DNA of 64,000 nt from Bigelowiella natans CCMP2755 (GCA_000320545.1 ADNK01001243.1:15001-79000); one strand, 5' to 3'; numbered from the stretch's first letter, positions 26,296-35,789 are shown. A program made the numbers and translations. The notes: generated by a model not told the origin, from the sequence alone.

Positions 26296-28298
26296 CTATT
26301 TTTTCGAGCTTATGGCGACCATTTCCGCCCCCAGCCCTCGCTTCAATTCCGTGCTCAATATGTACAAATTCCTCAAGTCTCTATTGAACACCTGGACCCG
26401 TCGCTCAATGCAATCATGTTTGATGAAGGTTTTGATTTCATCATCGTTTGTCAAGCCATAGGGAGTGTCCCCATTTCTATTTTCAGCCTCAATGTTTGCT
26501 TTCATGTTGACCAGGTACTTTACGATCCTAAAATTACCGTTTGTGCAAGCCGCGATCAACGGGGTACAACCTAATGCATTGTTATGTAATCATTTCATAT
26601 TAACATCTTCCACAGCTGCTGCCTAAATGCTAGCATTGGTACCCACCGTAGTTGTTTTCAGCCTCAATGTTTGCCTTCATGTCAATCAGGTACTTTACGA
26701 TCTCATAACCATTTTTAGAGCAACCCCAAATCAACGGAGTATCACCTAATGCATTGTTATGTAATCATTTCAAATTATGTAACATCTTCTAGCATTGGTA
26801 CCCACCGTGCTCTTTGTTTTCCCCCTCAATGTTTGCCTTCATGTTAACCAGGGACTTAACGATCTTTAAATCACGCTTCATGCAACCCATGATCAACGGA
26901 GTATGACCTAATGCATCATTATGTAATCATTTCAAATTATGAAACATCTTCTCCAACTGCTGCCTAAGTGCTTGCATTGGTACCTACCGTATTGGCCTAC
27001 CGCCTCAATGTTTGCCTTCATGTCAATAAGATACTTCACGATCCTAGAATCAATCACTTTGATACCGTACATCAACGGAGTATCACCTAATGCATCGTTG
27101 TGTTATCATTTCATATTAACATCTTCCACAACTGGCTGCCTAAATGCTAGCACTGGTACCCACCGTAGCAGTTTTCAGCCTCAATGTTTGCCTTCATGTT
27201 AACCAGGTACTTTACGATCTCAAAATTGCCCATTTGGGTACCCACGAGCAACGGAGTATGATCTAATGCATCGTTATGTAATTAGTTGAAAGTATGTAAC
27301 ATCTTCTACAACTGCTGCCTAAACGCTAGCATTGGTACAAACCGTACTCGCCTTTCGCCTCAATGTTTGCCTTGATGTTAACCAGGTACTTAACGATCTC
27401 AAAATTTTCCATATGGGAACTCTCGATCAACGGAGTATCACCTAATGCATTGTTATGTAATTAGTTGAAAGTATGTAACATCTTCTACAACTGCTGCCTA
27501 AATGCTAGCATTGGTACCCACCTTTCCTGTTTTTCGCCTCAATGTTTGCCTTCATGTTAACCAGGTACTTTACGATCTCAAAATTACCTTCACAGCAACC
27601 CGCGAGCAACGGAGTATAATCTAATGCATCGTTATGTAATCATTTCAAGTTACGTAACATCTTCTCCAACTGCTGCCTAAATGCTAGCATTGGTACCCAC
27701 CGCTGTCGTCTTTCGCCTCAATGTTTGCCTTCATGTTAACCAGGTACTTTACGATCTCAAAATTGCCCATTTGGGTACCCACGAGCAACGGAGTATGATC
27801 TAATGCATCGTTATGTAATTAGTTGAAAGTATGTAACATCTCCTACAACTGCTGCCTAAACGCTAGCATTATTACAAACCGTACTCGCCTTTCGCCTCAA
27901 TGTTTGCCTTGATGTTAACCAGGTACTTTACGATCTCAAAATTACCATTTTGGGTACCCACGAGCAACGGAGTATCACCTAATGCATTGTTATGTAATTA
28001 GTTGAAAGTATGTAACATCTTCTACAACTGCTGCCTAAATGCTAGCATTGGTACCCACCTTTCTTGTTTTTCGCCTCAATGTTTGCCTTCATGGTAACCA
28101 GGGACTTCACGATCTCAAAATTACCTTCACAGCAACCCGCGAACAACGGAGTATGACCTAATGGATTGTTATGTAATCATTTCAAATAATGTAACATCTT
28201 CTCCAACTACTGCCTAAGTGCTAGCATTGGTACCCACCGCTGTCGTCTTTCGCCTCAATGTTTGCCTCCATGTCATCAAGGTACTTCACGATCGCCAT
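26296..28298 (-). CDS. ankyrin-repeat protein, one repeat per exon, with introns
   Basis: Eleven units read leftward at a spacing close to 179 bp. Each has a coding part of about 99 bp (33 codons) such as GDTPLIESSHMENFEIVKYL followed by VNIKANIEAK, a good ankyrin consensus. An intron of about 80 bp separates units; it begins GTGGGTACC and ends CATTAG. Introns fall in phase 1 throughout, so any number of units stays in frame. The first exon can start at an ATG at 28298 (MAIVKYLDDMEANIEAK). The last exon has a non-repeat tail ending ISSKK. Ankyrin arrays bind proteins. Introns are absent from the neighbouring viral genes, so this gene is probably of host origin, although it sits inside the virus ends. 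Splicing is inferred, not seen. Confidence 0.75.
27181..28254 (-). repeat. 537-bp higher-order duplication of three ankyrin modules
   Basis: The modules at 27181, 27360 and 27539 recur at 27718, 27897 and 28076. The unit at 27181 and that at 27718 are identical over the repeat-coding part I compared, and the linker-encoding bits (ACTCGCC, TTTCYTG) recur in the same order. Confidence 0.8.
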
Positions 28299-28500
28299 TT
28301 ACCAAGCTTGAATTCTGGGAAGAATCATTTGGAAATGCATGGTAAATTTTCCCTTGCGTCTGTGATGAAATTATGTCGCAACCTGAAAATTAGCATTTTA
28401 AAATGTTGTTTCTAAAATCTCTTGGGACTCTCTCAAAGGTCAATACAAAATTCACTAAAAAATCGCAAAATCGAATTTCGCATTTCTATTCTTAACTTCT

Positions 28501-31500
28501 TCAAATCCCAAGATGGACAAGGTCCTCAACACTCACCTTATCTTCAAATTCAACATCCTGAGGGGTGTATTCACCAAATGCTGGATATGTTTGTTGGTTA
28601 TTTCTACTAAGATTACACTCCACACAAGTTAATCTACAGTTGTTCCAGAGATGGGGTAGATCATTATCAATTCTATCCACAGAAACATTATCAGCAGTAA
28701 ATCCACATCTACACACAGGACATTGTGGATGATTATTAACAGTTCTTTTTATCCATTCCTCATCAATATATTCTTTATCTTTCCAAGTTCTACCAGCTCT
28801 TTTGTCCTGAGATTTATATGAAGATACTTTCATTCGTAGTTTTTGAGTGATCATACTTTCCTTTAATCTGTAGCATTCTTTATCGCTGTGCTGATATATT
28901 TGTATCTGTGAAAGGTCAGTTGAACGAGTTATAGCAGTCCAGAGCCACTTGCGATTAATTCTACAGGTGTTAGTATCGAATACGGTAATGGGGCCATCTA
29001 CTGATAATCCTTGAAAACTATGACAGGTAGAGGCATATGATAATCTAAAATGCTTACTAATTAATTCTATAGGAATTCTTATTTCTTCCATATCACATAC
29101 ATCCTGTATTACAAATTCTTTTTTACTTACTTTAACAACTTCATAAGCATAGTTCACATATAGTTTTGGTTTCTTATTATATTTTTTACACACAATCTCC
29201 ATACCAGCATAGTAGCAAATACCATCTACATAAACCTTTTTTCTCGGTTTCTTTTGTAGGCTATGGATATGCTTTCCTACTGAACGGGATCTAAAGTTGT
29301 AGAAGGTAATATTGTTGAGAGTTCTAACTTCACTTATACTTTTCACAACTTTAAAATATTTTTTTAGCACATCAAATGGTTTAGTTTTTACATCAAATAT
29401 TTCTTGTTTTAATTGTACAAGAGTATTTCTTTCCTCGTCTGTTTTTACTCTCTTACAGATTTTCAATGTAATTTGATTTGGAAACATGCTATTTAAAGCT
29501 TCAGTTGTTCTAACATCAAGGTCTTTGATGTTATTAAACAGATATTCGTTTTCAATGGGATCCAATTGAGCTAAATCACCAGTAGCAATAAATTTTTTAT
29601 CAGTATGCTTATCCATAAATAACTTAATTTTTGATAGTTGATGTAGTGAATACATATAAACCTCATCAAAGCACATAACATCATATGGTGAAATATCAAA
29701 TTTTCTTATGTATTTACATTCGTTGTTATGAATGTTAAGGCTAAATAATCTATGATAAGTAATAGCATCGTGTCCGCTCTCACGAATATTTTGGCATAAT
29801 TTATTGAACGGTGCTACAAATAGTATTTTCTTTCCTTTGTATTTTTTAACTGAATAACTCTTACCACTACCAGGTAATAAAGCATTCACAAGAGTTCTAT
29901 CATATTTATCAAATACATTTGTGATTTCTTCTGTGTCCCATTCATTTTTTATGTCAATCTTATTAATGTTAATTAATTTAGGTTCTACCAGTTCATTTTC
30001 TTCAGGAATAAAATAATTACCGGCAACTTTAGTCCCTTTTTCTAATTTCACACCACCAATATCTTTATTAAAATCAAAATGAGGTATAATTTTATGAACC
30101 TTATCAGATACAATAATACAATCAGTTTTAATAGCTATAGGATGTAATCCTACTGATACACATTTATCATATAAATTACACATTTTGATACTTACCATAT
30201 CATATATCATATCTTTAATAGGTTTGAAGGTCTCTCTTACAAGTTTTTTAGTTGTTCTTACAAGTAAAAATAAATCATCATTCATAGGATTAATTTCACC
30301 ACCATATAATTTCTTATAATGATTTGCTTCATTCAAATTTTTATAAATTTTACATACTGATTTATGATTGTATTTCTTCTCAAGCATTCCTGTAATTTTA
30401 TTACATATGAATTTGTTAGCATTGATGGTTCCAAGTTCTGTTTCATACAGTTTATCAACTGCTTTACTAAATTTAACAGTAGCAATATTAGAAGGTCTAA
30501 TGTAGTATAGTATATCGTAACTATTTTTATTCATTTGTTTTAATTTAAATCCATATACTCTGTTGCATCTTTTAGGTAATAAGATATTATGAGCTTCACC
30601 TCCATCTAAACTCATCACAACATACATTGCAAGGTCTTCAATAGAATGATCATCATATTTAACATAATTATCAAAATAATGAAAAATAGGAATTTGAGAG
30701 ATTGATTTTAAAGCCCAAGTGTAACATTTATTAACATCAATACCATTTCCAATAGCATCATCACTTAGTCTTCCTACAGCAGGTCCTTTAGAATGTGCTT
30801 CATTCATTCTTAATGCTTCATCATTGAAAATGCTTATGTGTTCTTTCTTAATAATTTTTTGATAGAAGTCATCATCTGCTTTCACAAAATTTTCATAGTT
30901 ATTTTCATTTACATCATAAGTAACAATGTCATTCATGTTGTTGTAATCTGGATGTGAAATAATACAGTACTTATTGCTAATTTTAAATGATAATGACAGC
31001 ATTCTGTTGTGTTGAAAGAAAATTTTAGGTTCGTATTTATGAACATTGATCATTTCAATTAACAATTCTCTCACATCCCCATGATAAAAATATTTGATAT
31101 TTTCATCATTCACTGTTTTAATATGAGATACGATATCATTGAGGTTTTTAATAAATTTGAAACAATTACTTTTTTCTTCATCTATTGATCTAAATTTGTA
31201 TTTGTCATAAACCTGTAATGAACATTCATTGCATTCTACCTCTTTTTTTTTCTGTTCTAGTTCTTTGATTTGGTGATTGAGCAAATAAGCATGATTATTG
31301 TGAATCATAATTCTAAAATTTCGTGGTGATGTGTGCTTGTTGTGTTCATCAGGTGTAAATTTATCAACTAAATTATACATGTCATCGTAAACGGTTAGCC
31401 CTAATTCATATTTCTCAAAAAACTTTTTAATCTCTGCTAATTTGATAGCATCATCCCTTTTTTTTTCTTTTTTTCCTACAATATTACAAAGAGCATTACA

Positions 31501-32322
31501 AGTAAGATTTTTATATCTGGATTTTTCAAATGATTTTTCATATGAGTTCATAATGGCATTAAACATGCAGGAATTTTCTCTGTTGTATTTTTTAGGTTGA
31601 TGGAACAGATCACCAAAAGTTTTAGCATCTTTGTTAATTTCATATTTGAGGTATTTGTAATTCATAGCCACATTGTTATCATCATCTTTCACCACAATTT
31701 GACTGACATCATAATCACTTGATGATTTAGAATCACAAGACCCATCATGAATGATTTTGATGTAATCACTATGTTCAAATGAAGGGTTATTCATTTCCTC
31801 AGCCATGTTTTGGTTTCTCATTGACACTCCACAAATTTGTCTATCAAGTGATTTTGATTTGATTTTAACAAATCTACCAATAGCATTTCTAAATGCTTGA
31901 GTAGTTTTTTTCAAAACCACACCATTAACAGTCATCACATTTGCTAATCTCAGTCCTTTGTGATTGAATTCATTAACAGCATGTTTTCTTTCTTCATCTA
32001 CCCTGCGATGAACAAAAATTGTATAACTTGTATTAGTTCCACCACAAATTGTGCGATGTGTTTTTTTCAGTTGGCTTTCGTTGAGGTTTCTAAAAGAATT
32101 AAGACTGCTATTCACAACTTCAAAAGGTGATCCTTTAACATTTAATTTGTTGCAAGTTCTACCACCAATCTTAACTAATCGGTTGGTGTTAATGTTGCAT
32201 CCATAACCATTTTTCATCTCTTTGTTTTCAATTTTAGTAAAAAGCTTTTGTAAGTTCTTTTTTTGAAGAGAACTAAACTTTCTAAATTTTTTCAAAAAAC
32301 TTTTCATTATGTTATTAGACAC
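28501..32322 (-). CDS. giant replication protein: polymerase-like domain, SF1 helicase and HNH nuclease
   Basis: 1273 residues without introns, probably the replication protein of the virus. The start at 32322 has TCTA 16 nt upstream. The helicase is clear: Walker A GSGKS at 818-822, Walker B with FDEV at 885-888, a GDLAQLDP motif III and the TCHSFQGLS motif near 1099-1107 followed by AITRSTDLSQ, as in Pif1/RecD-type SF1 enzymes. The C-terminus is an HNH nuclease with CPVC at 1201-1204, VDRIDND and a second CVEC pair. The middle part has polymerase-like blocks: GIDVNKCYTWAL (Asp529) resembling motif A, NKITGMLEKKYN, and KTDCIIV (Asp734) resembling a degenerate motif C. Near the N-terminus, SCMFNAI (Cys252) and NNHAYLL (His344) could form an OTU-like cysteine protease, but that is weak. 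TV-Pol- or PolB-like ancestry cannot be decided by eye. Confidence 0.88.
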   Translation of the reverse strand: MSNNIMKSFLKKFRKFSSLQKKNLQKLFTKIENKEMKNGYGCNINTNRLVKIGGRTCNKLNVKGSPFEVVNSSLNSFRNLNESQLKKTHRTICGGTNTSYTIFVHRRVDEERKHAVNEFNHKGLRLANVMTVNGVVLKKTTQAFRNAIGRFVKIKSKSLDRQICGVSMRNQNMAEEMNNPSFEHSDYIKIIHDGSCDSKSSSDYDVSQIVVKDDDNNVAMNYKYLKYEINKDAKTFGDLFHQPKKYNRENSCMFNAIMNSYEKSFEKSRYKNLTCNALCNIVGKKEKKRDDAIKLAEIKKFFEKYELGLTVYDDMYNLVDKFTPDEHNKHTSPRNFRIMIHNNHAYLLNHQIKELEQKKKEVECNECSLQVYDKYKFRSIDEEKSNCFKFIKNLNDIVSHIKTVNDENIKYFYHGDVRELLIEMINVHKYEPKIFFQHNRMLSLSFKISNKYCIISHPDYNNMNDIVTYDVNENNYENFVKADDDFYQKIIKKEHISIFNDEALRMNEAHSKGPAVGRLSDDAIGNGIDVNKCYTWALKSISQIPIFHYFDNYVKYDDHSIEDLAMYVVMSLDGGEAHNILLPKRCNRVYGFKLKQMNKNSYDILYYIRPSNIATVKFSKAVDKLYETELGTINANKFICNKITGMLEKKYNHKSVCKIYKNLNEANHYKKLYGGEINPMNDDLFLLVRTTKKLVRETFKPIKDMIYDMVSIKMCNLYDKCVSVGLHPIAIKTDCIIVSDKVHKIIPHFDFNKDIGGVKLEKGTKVAGNYFIPEENELVEPKLININKIDIKNEWDTEEITNVFDKYDRTLVNALLPGSGKSYSVKKYKGKKILFVAPFNKLCQNIRESGHDAITYHRLFSLNIHNNECKYIRKFDISPYDVMCFDEVYMYSLHQLSKIKLFMDKHTDKKFIATGDLAQLDPIENEYLFNNIKDLDVRTTEALNSMFPNQITLKICKRVKTDEERNTLVQLKQEIFDVKTKPFDVLKKYFKVVKSISEVRTLNNITFYNFRSRSVGKHIHSLQKKPRKKVYVDGICYYAGMEIVCKKYNKKPKLYVNYAYEVVKVSKKEFVIQDVCDMEEIRIPIELISKHFRLSYASTCHSFQGLSVDGPITVFDTNTCRINRKWLWTAITRSTDLSQIQIYQHSDKECYRLKESMITQKLRMKVSSYKSQDKRAGRTWKDKEYIDEEWIKRTVNNHPQCPVCRCGFTADNVSVDRIDNDLPHLWNNCRLTCVECNLSRNNQQTYPAFGEYTPQDVEFEDKVSVEDLVHLGI

Positions 32323-32337
32323 ATTGTTATTACAGAT

Positions 32338-32341
32338 TAGA
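32338..32341 (-). promoter_or_regulatory. TCTA element of the replication protein
   Basis: Reads TCTA on the minus strand, 15 nt before the ATG at 32322, in an AT-rich context. Confidence 0.5.
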
Positions 32342-32439
32342 TTTCTTTAAGTGAGAATTAAACGAATGAAAATTTAAAAAAAAACTGTAGTTTTTTTGAG
32401 AGTTTTGAAACGAACATAAAATGGTTTAAAAAGAAAAAA

Positions 32440-32443
32440 TCCA
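32440..32443 (+). promoter_or_regulatory. TCCA variant of the TCTA element
   Basis: AAAAATCCATAGCATTACA precedes the ATG at 32454. It is nearly the same as the sequence before 44439 (AAAATCTATAGTATTATA), with the same 10-nt spacing. Confidence 0.4.
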
Positions 32444-32453
32444 TAGCATTACA

Positions 32454-32771
32454 ATGAGCGAAAATAATAAAATATTTAAATCCAAAACTTCAGAATATGT
32501 GAAAGAATACTACAAAAAGAACTCTCAAAAATGGCTACGAAAGGTAGAATGTGAAGCCTGTAATTGCATGATTGGATTAGCATCACTATCTCGACACAAA
32601 AGAACTAAAAAACACATGCTTAATAGCAATCCTAATCCATCCGAAGAGCAGAAAAAATTTGTAGATGACAATGAATGTGTCAAGTTCAGAAAATGCAAAT
32701 TAGTCAAATTAGAAGAAAAACTAGATTTTGTCATGAAGAAATTAGAAGAGTTAGGAAACAAAACACAATGA
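32454..32771 (+). CDS. small U1-type zinc-finger protein
   Basis: A 105-residue basic protein with one zinc finger: Cys33-x2-Cys36-x11-His48-x5-His54 (CEACNCMIGLASLSRHKRT and KKH), the spacing of U1-like or matrin-type fingers, which bind nucleic acid. The same C-x2-C-x11-H-x5-H spacing occurs at the end of the GIY-YIG protein at 43192. The C-terminal third (KLVKLEEKLDFVMKKLEELG) is a short coiled coil that could mediate dimerisation. It is divergently placed from the giant replication protein, with about 130 bp between their starts, which should contain both promoters. A DNA-binding or regulatory role is inferred. Confidence 0.75.
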   Translation: MSENNKIFKSKTSEYVKEYYKKNSQKWLRKVECEACNCMIGLASLSRHKRTKKHMLNSNPNPSEEQKKFVDDNECVKFRKCKLVKLEEKLDFVMKKLEELGNKTQ

Positions 32772-32830
32772 ATGTGTTTTCATGATCATCACAATTACTG
32801 TTGTGATTATGAGATGATATTATGAACAAG

Positions 32831-33085
32831 TTAAATGTTGATAGTTTTTGTTTCATGACCATTGTCATGGTTGTTGTGACTGTCAACATCCTTAAATCCA
32901 TCACACCAAGATGGTTTGTCATGTTGTTCTTTTTCTTCAACATCTGGTTTGGCAAGACCAAGTTTAATCAACATGTCTCTATTTTGTCCCTTACAATTAT
33001 CAATGTTCTTCACAAATGCTTCTACAGATTTGTCACTAACTTTAGGTTTTGTTGGAACTTTTTCATCCTCATCAGTGTTACTCAT
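32831..33085 (-). CDS. small acidic protein, unknown
   Basis: 84 residues, rich in Asp, Lys and Glu (MSNTDEDEKVPTKPKVSDKS at the start, ending ETKTINI). No membrane segment or known domain. Its ATG overlaps the last bases of the upstream minus-strand frame (ATGA-type overlap at 33082-33085), which suggests the two are expressed together. It converges with the zinc-finger gene, with about 60 bp between their ends. The opposite strand is also open here, but it translates to Phe/Cys-rich low-complexity sequence and is not called. Confidence 0.5.
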   Translation of the reverse strand: MSNTDEDEKVPTKPKVSDKSVEAFVKNIDNCKGQNRDMLIKLGLAKPDVEEKEQHDKPSWCDGFKDVDSHNNHDNGHETKTINI

Positions 33086-33351
33086 TGTGACACAACTACA
33101 TGTTTTGTAATAATTTCAAACGAACATTGATCAAATGATACTGTTACACCATCAACTTTTTTAGGAACCTTTGGAATTTCTTTTTTCTTCTTTTCCTCCT
33201 GTTTTATTTTTGGTTTACGAACATCCTCAAAACATTTCTCATTGTGTTTACTCATCTTCTCCTTTTTTTCTTGACACCTTTTCTTTTGGTAAGCAATTAC
33301 TTTGTCTCTGTTCAACTTGCAACATGCCTTTTGCTTTTCTTTGTCAGACAT
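33082..33351 (-). CDS. small Lys-rich protein, unknown
   Basis: 89 residues, strongly basic (KEKQKACCKLNRDKVIAYQK; then KQEEKKKKEIPKVPKKVDG), with several cysteines but no regular zinc-finger spacing. A TCTA element lies 14 nt upstream of the ATG at 33351, which supports this start. It could be a nucleic-acid-binding virion or regulatory protein; that is a guess from charge alone. Confidence 0.55.
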   Translation of the reverse strand: MSDKEKQKACCKLNRDKVIAYQKKRCQEKKEKMSKHNEKCFEDVRKPKIKQEEKKKKEIPKVPKKVDGVTVSFDQCSFEIITKHVVVSQ

Positions 33352-33365
33352 TTGTTGAAATAGTT

Positions 33366-33369
33366 TAGA
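33366..33369 (-). promoter_or_regulatory. TCTA element of the Lys-rich gene
   Basis: AAAATCTAAACTATTTCAAC on the minus strand; 14 nt separate TCTA from the ATG. Confidence 0.5.
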
Positions 33370-33410
33370 TTTTTACATCTAAAAAAAAATGATCTCAACT
33401 CAATTGATGC

Positions 33411-34643
33411 ATGAGTAAGTTAAGAGAAACAGAAAAAAGGTTCACACGACAGTGGAACAATTATTTTCCATTGATAGAAGAAAATAAAAATGGAGACAAA
33501 GTTCCAAGTAAAGTCAATGTTAATCATCTTCTTTGGATGATTTACAACAAAGACTCCATTGGAGGTGATAGAAAACTTGTGGTGAGAAAACTCAATACTG
33601 AGGTAATTAATCCAATTACAGGAACAAGATTGCATTTGTCGAACATGGAAAAGTCTTTAATCACACATGCTAATGACAACGGATTTAACATTAGTAATCC
33701 AACAGAAGATTTAAGAACACCACCAAGAGCACAAACACCGCCAAAAATGATGAGAACACCAGCACCACCATCATCTAGAACACCATTGCCAAGAGGACCA
33801 CCACCGCCACCACCAAGAAGACCACTACCAAGAAGACCACTACCAGGAGGACCACCAGTAGGACCAGTATTTGGAGGACCAGCACCAGCACCAGGAAATG
33901 GACAACAACAGATAGCACAAGAAGCAAAACTACCAGCATTAGCAAGATCATCTGGTCGCAATGTTCCAACACAAGCAACACCATCACAAAGATTTAATCA
34001 ACAACCAGGATTTAGTTTGACACCAGTAGTTCCTACAACAGCACCTGCTGGATTTAAATCAACACCAGACGACATGGGTAAGAAAAAATTAACAGATTTA
34101 TCTTTGAAAGAAATAAAAGAATACAATGATTTTCAGAGACCGCTACCTGAAATTTTAGAAAGACAAAATACAATTTGTCAGACCAAGACAAGGCAAGGGT
34201 CAATTCAAGAAGCAAGTCATCCATTTGGAGGTAAATGTGATGTAACTAATGAATCACAAATTAATTGTAACACTAATTCTAAAAACCCATTCATCAAATC
34301 TCAAGCACGATTAAAGGTGAAAGAAATAGATGACACAAGTAAAATTTACAGACCTCAATTACAAGAAGCAATCGATGATGCTAAACCATCTGCTAAATTA
34401 ATAGCAAAGATGGCTAACATGGAAGCACTCAAAGTTGAAGTTCCAGTTGAACCACCATTCAAAGCAAGAGGTTTTGATCCAAAAGAATTACGACCGGTAT
34501 TTAAAATTAATTACACTCACGGTGTCGTGCCTCAATTTGTGAGTGAGAGATGCAAGAAGAAAAAGGCAGAAGTAGCTGATGTTCACACTACTTACATCAA
34601 ATCAAAACAAATGAAAGATGCAAGTGATCTGTTTTTTCAATGA
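33411..34643 (+). CDS. proline-rich protein, probable virion or assembly factor
   Basis: 410 residues. The first 95 residues are a compact alpha/beta-like region (TRQWNNYFPLIEENKNGDKV; LLWMIYNKDSIGGDRKLVVR). Residues about 103-160 are a Pro/Arg tract with repeated PRRPLP and PPPPPP words. The C-terminal part contains a conserved-looking KARGFDPKELRPVFKINYTH and ends at 34643. It overlaps the reading frame of the packaging ATPase only if that gene used an upstream start, so adjacent expression with about 40 bp spacing is more likely. The place directly before the ATPase is typical for virion genes of PLVs, but I do not recognise the family. Confidence 0.65.
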   Translation: MSKLRETEKRFTRQWNNYFPLIEENKNGDKVPSKVNVNHLLWMIYNKDSIGGDRKLVVRKLNTEVINPITGTRLHLSNMEKSLITHANDNGFNISNPTEDLRTPPRAQTPPKMMRTPAPPSSRTPLPRGPPPPPPRRPLPRRPLPGGPPVGPVFGGPAPAPGNGQQQIAQEAKLPALARSSGRNVPTQATPSQRFNQQPGFSLTPVVPTTAPAGFKSTPDDMGKKKLTDLSLKEIKEYNDFQRPLPEILERQNTICQTKTRQGSIQEASHPFGGKCDVTNESQINCNTNSKNPFIKSQARLKVKEIDDTSKIYRPQLQEAIDDAKPSAKLIAKMANMEALKVEVPVEPPFKARGFDPKELRPVFKINYTHGVVPQFVSERCKKKKAEVADVHTTYIKSKQMKDASDLFFQ

Positions 34644-34668
34644 TCATCGTTTTGTTGTAATTATTATT

Positions 34669-34672
34669 TCTA
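34669..34672 (+). promoter_or_regulatory. TCTA element of the packaging ATPase
   Basis: TTTCTATTACAATTGTGATA precedes the ATG at 34687, a 14-nt gap. It lies after the stop of the upstream gene. Confidence 0.5.
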
Positions 34673-34686
34673 TTACAATTGTGATA

Positions 34687-35427
34687 ATGACTAAAAAAGC
34701 ATGTAAAAAATTAGATGTAAAACCCATATTAAAAAATAAATCTAAACAGATGCACAATGATTACGGCTTGATTCCATCTTTTCCTAACAGATGCTTGTTC
34801 ATAGCTCCTACTGGATCAGGTAAAAGTGTTGTGATAGTAAATTTATTAACTCGTAAAAGATGTTTAAGAAACTTTTTTGATGTTGTTTCATTTTACTCTC
34901 CTAATGTGAATTACGAAGAAGAACACATAGAAACAAAAATAAAAAATGAAAAAGCAGAAATGAAGTTTGAAGAAAAGTTCAAAGAGAAAGAGTTTGGTGC
35001 TATGGTTCACAAATTAATGAAAGAGCAAAAAGAACTAAAAGACAAAAAGAAACCTATGAAAAAAACATTAATAACAATTGATGATTTCGCATCTGATGAA
35101 AAAGTGATGAAGAGCAAAACATTAAAAGATTTGTTCTTTGCTGGTAGAAAATGTGGTACATGTGTTTGGATTACCAGTCAGCATTACAAAATAGTTCAAC
35201 CAGATGTTAGAACTAATGCGGAGCATCTCATCATGTTCAGTAGGCAACCCTCGAGTGAATTGAAAAAGATAGCTGAAGAAATGTCAATAGGTAAATACAC
35301 CAAGAAAAAAATTATAGAAATGTTTGATGAAATGTCTACTACAGATTATTCATTTTTACATTATGATCGTAAGCAACCAATGAATGAAAGATACATGATG
35401 AACTTTGAAAGTTTTATGAACATCTAA
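34687..35427 (+). CDS. genome-packaging ATPase, FtsK/HerA (A32-like) family
   Basis: 246 residues from the preferred start (MTKKACKK). Motifs, numbered from this start: Walker A APTGSGKS at 40-47, Walker B LITIDD at 128-133, and the sensor-like WITSQ at 161-165. These are hallmarks of the DNA-packaging ATPases of PLVs, virophages, polintons and giant viruses, which pump the genome into the capsid. The frame stays open back to 34618, but a TCTA element 14 nt before 34687 and the overlap with the previous gene favour the shorter product. The stop codon overlaps the TCTA element of the next gene. Confidence 0.92.
   Translation: MTKKACKKLDVKPILKNKSKQMHNDYGLIPSFPNRCLFIAPTGSGKSVVIVNLLTRKRCLRNFFDVVSFYSPNVNYEEEHIETKIKNEKAEMKFEEKFKEKEFGAMVHKLMKEQKELKDKKKPMKKTLITIDDFASDEKVMKSKTLKDLFFAGRKCGTCVWITSQHYKIVQPDVRTNAEHLIMFSRQPSSELKKIAEEMSIGKYTKKKIIEMFDEMSTTDYSFLHYDRKQPMNERYMMNFESFMNI
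35423..35426 (+). promoter_or_regulatory. TCTA element of the 35439 gene
   Basis: TCTAAACATGGTCAACATGG parallels TCTACACATTGTTAACATGG before the major capsid gene. The gap to the ATG at 35439 is 12 nt. Confidence 0.5.
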
Positions 35428-35438
35428 ACATGGTCAAC

Positions 35439-35789
35439 ATGGATGAACTTTTACCAGAATTACATTTAAAAAAATCAGGGTCAAATCACAATCATTTGAC
35501 AGTCGTCCAAAAAAAATTAGTAAATCCTTTTTTGTGTTTAAAAAAACCAACTGTAATGCCTGATTCTCGTTTTTTTATGAGAAAAGAACTACCTGTAAGC
35601 ATCAAACGAACATTTAAAAGGTGTCAAATGTCAATTAATTATTGTCTAAATGATGATGATAACATGTGGGAAATGACAATTCTTCACCACCAAAACCAAA
35701 ACCAATTCACTTTCACAAGCCACATTTTCCAAAACCAAAACCAATTCACATTCCAAGAATTCCTACAGAAAAAGCAACTAAGCCTATAG
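35439..35789 (+). CDS. small protein of unknown function
   Basis: 116 residues starting MDELLPELHLKKSG; an ATG three codons earlier (35430) is possible, but the promoter-like element favours 35439. The middle (PDSRFFMRKELPVSIKRTFK) is well structured. After about residue 75 the reading (QNQNQFTFTSHIFQNQNQFT) is a frame-shadow of the Pro/Lys-rich start of the next gene, so the true C-terminus may be short or the two frames may be joined by a frameshift. No family recognised. Confidence 0.5.
   Translation: MDELLPELHLKKSGSNHNHLTVVQKKLVNPFLCLKKPTVMPDSRFFMRKELPVSIKRTFKRCQMSINYCLNDDDNMWEMTILHHQNQNQFTFTSHIFQNQNQFTFQEFLQKKQLSL
35645..35648 (+). promoter_or_regulatory. TCTA element before the 35666 frame
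   Basis: TCTAAATGATGATGATAAC then ATGTG; 15 nt between TCTA and the out-of-frame ATG at 35664. It suggests an own promoter for the downstream frame. Confidence 0.4.

Noticed and set aside
26480-28270. Regular ~179-bp repeats resembling a CRISPR or satellite array
   Set aside because: The period is far longer than CRISPR units, and the repeated part translates as ankyrin repeats with splice-site-bounded spacers.
33542-33987. Long minus-strand frames opposite the proline-rich gene
   Set aside because: Their Gly/Val/Leu-rich translations are mirror images of the CCA-rich codons of the plus-strand gene.
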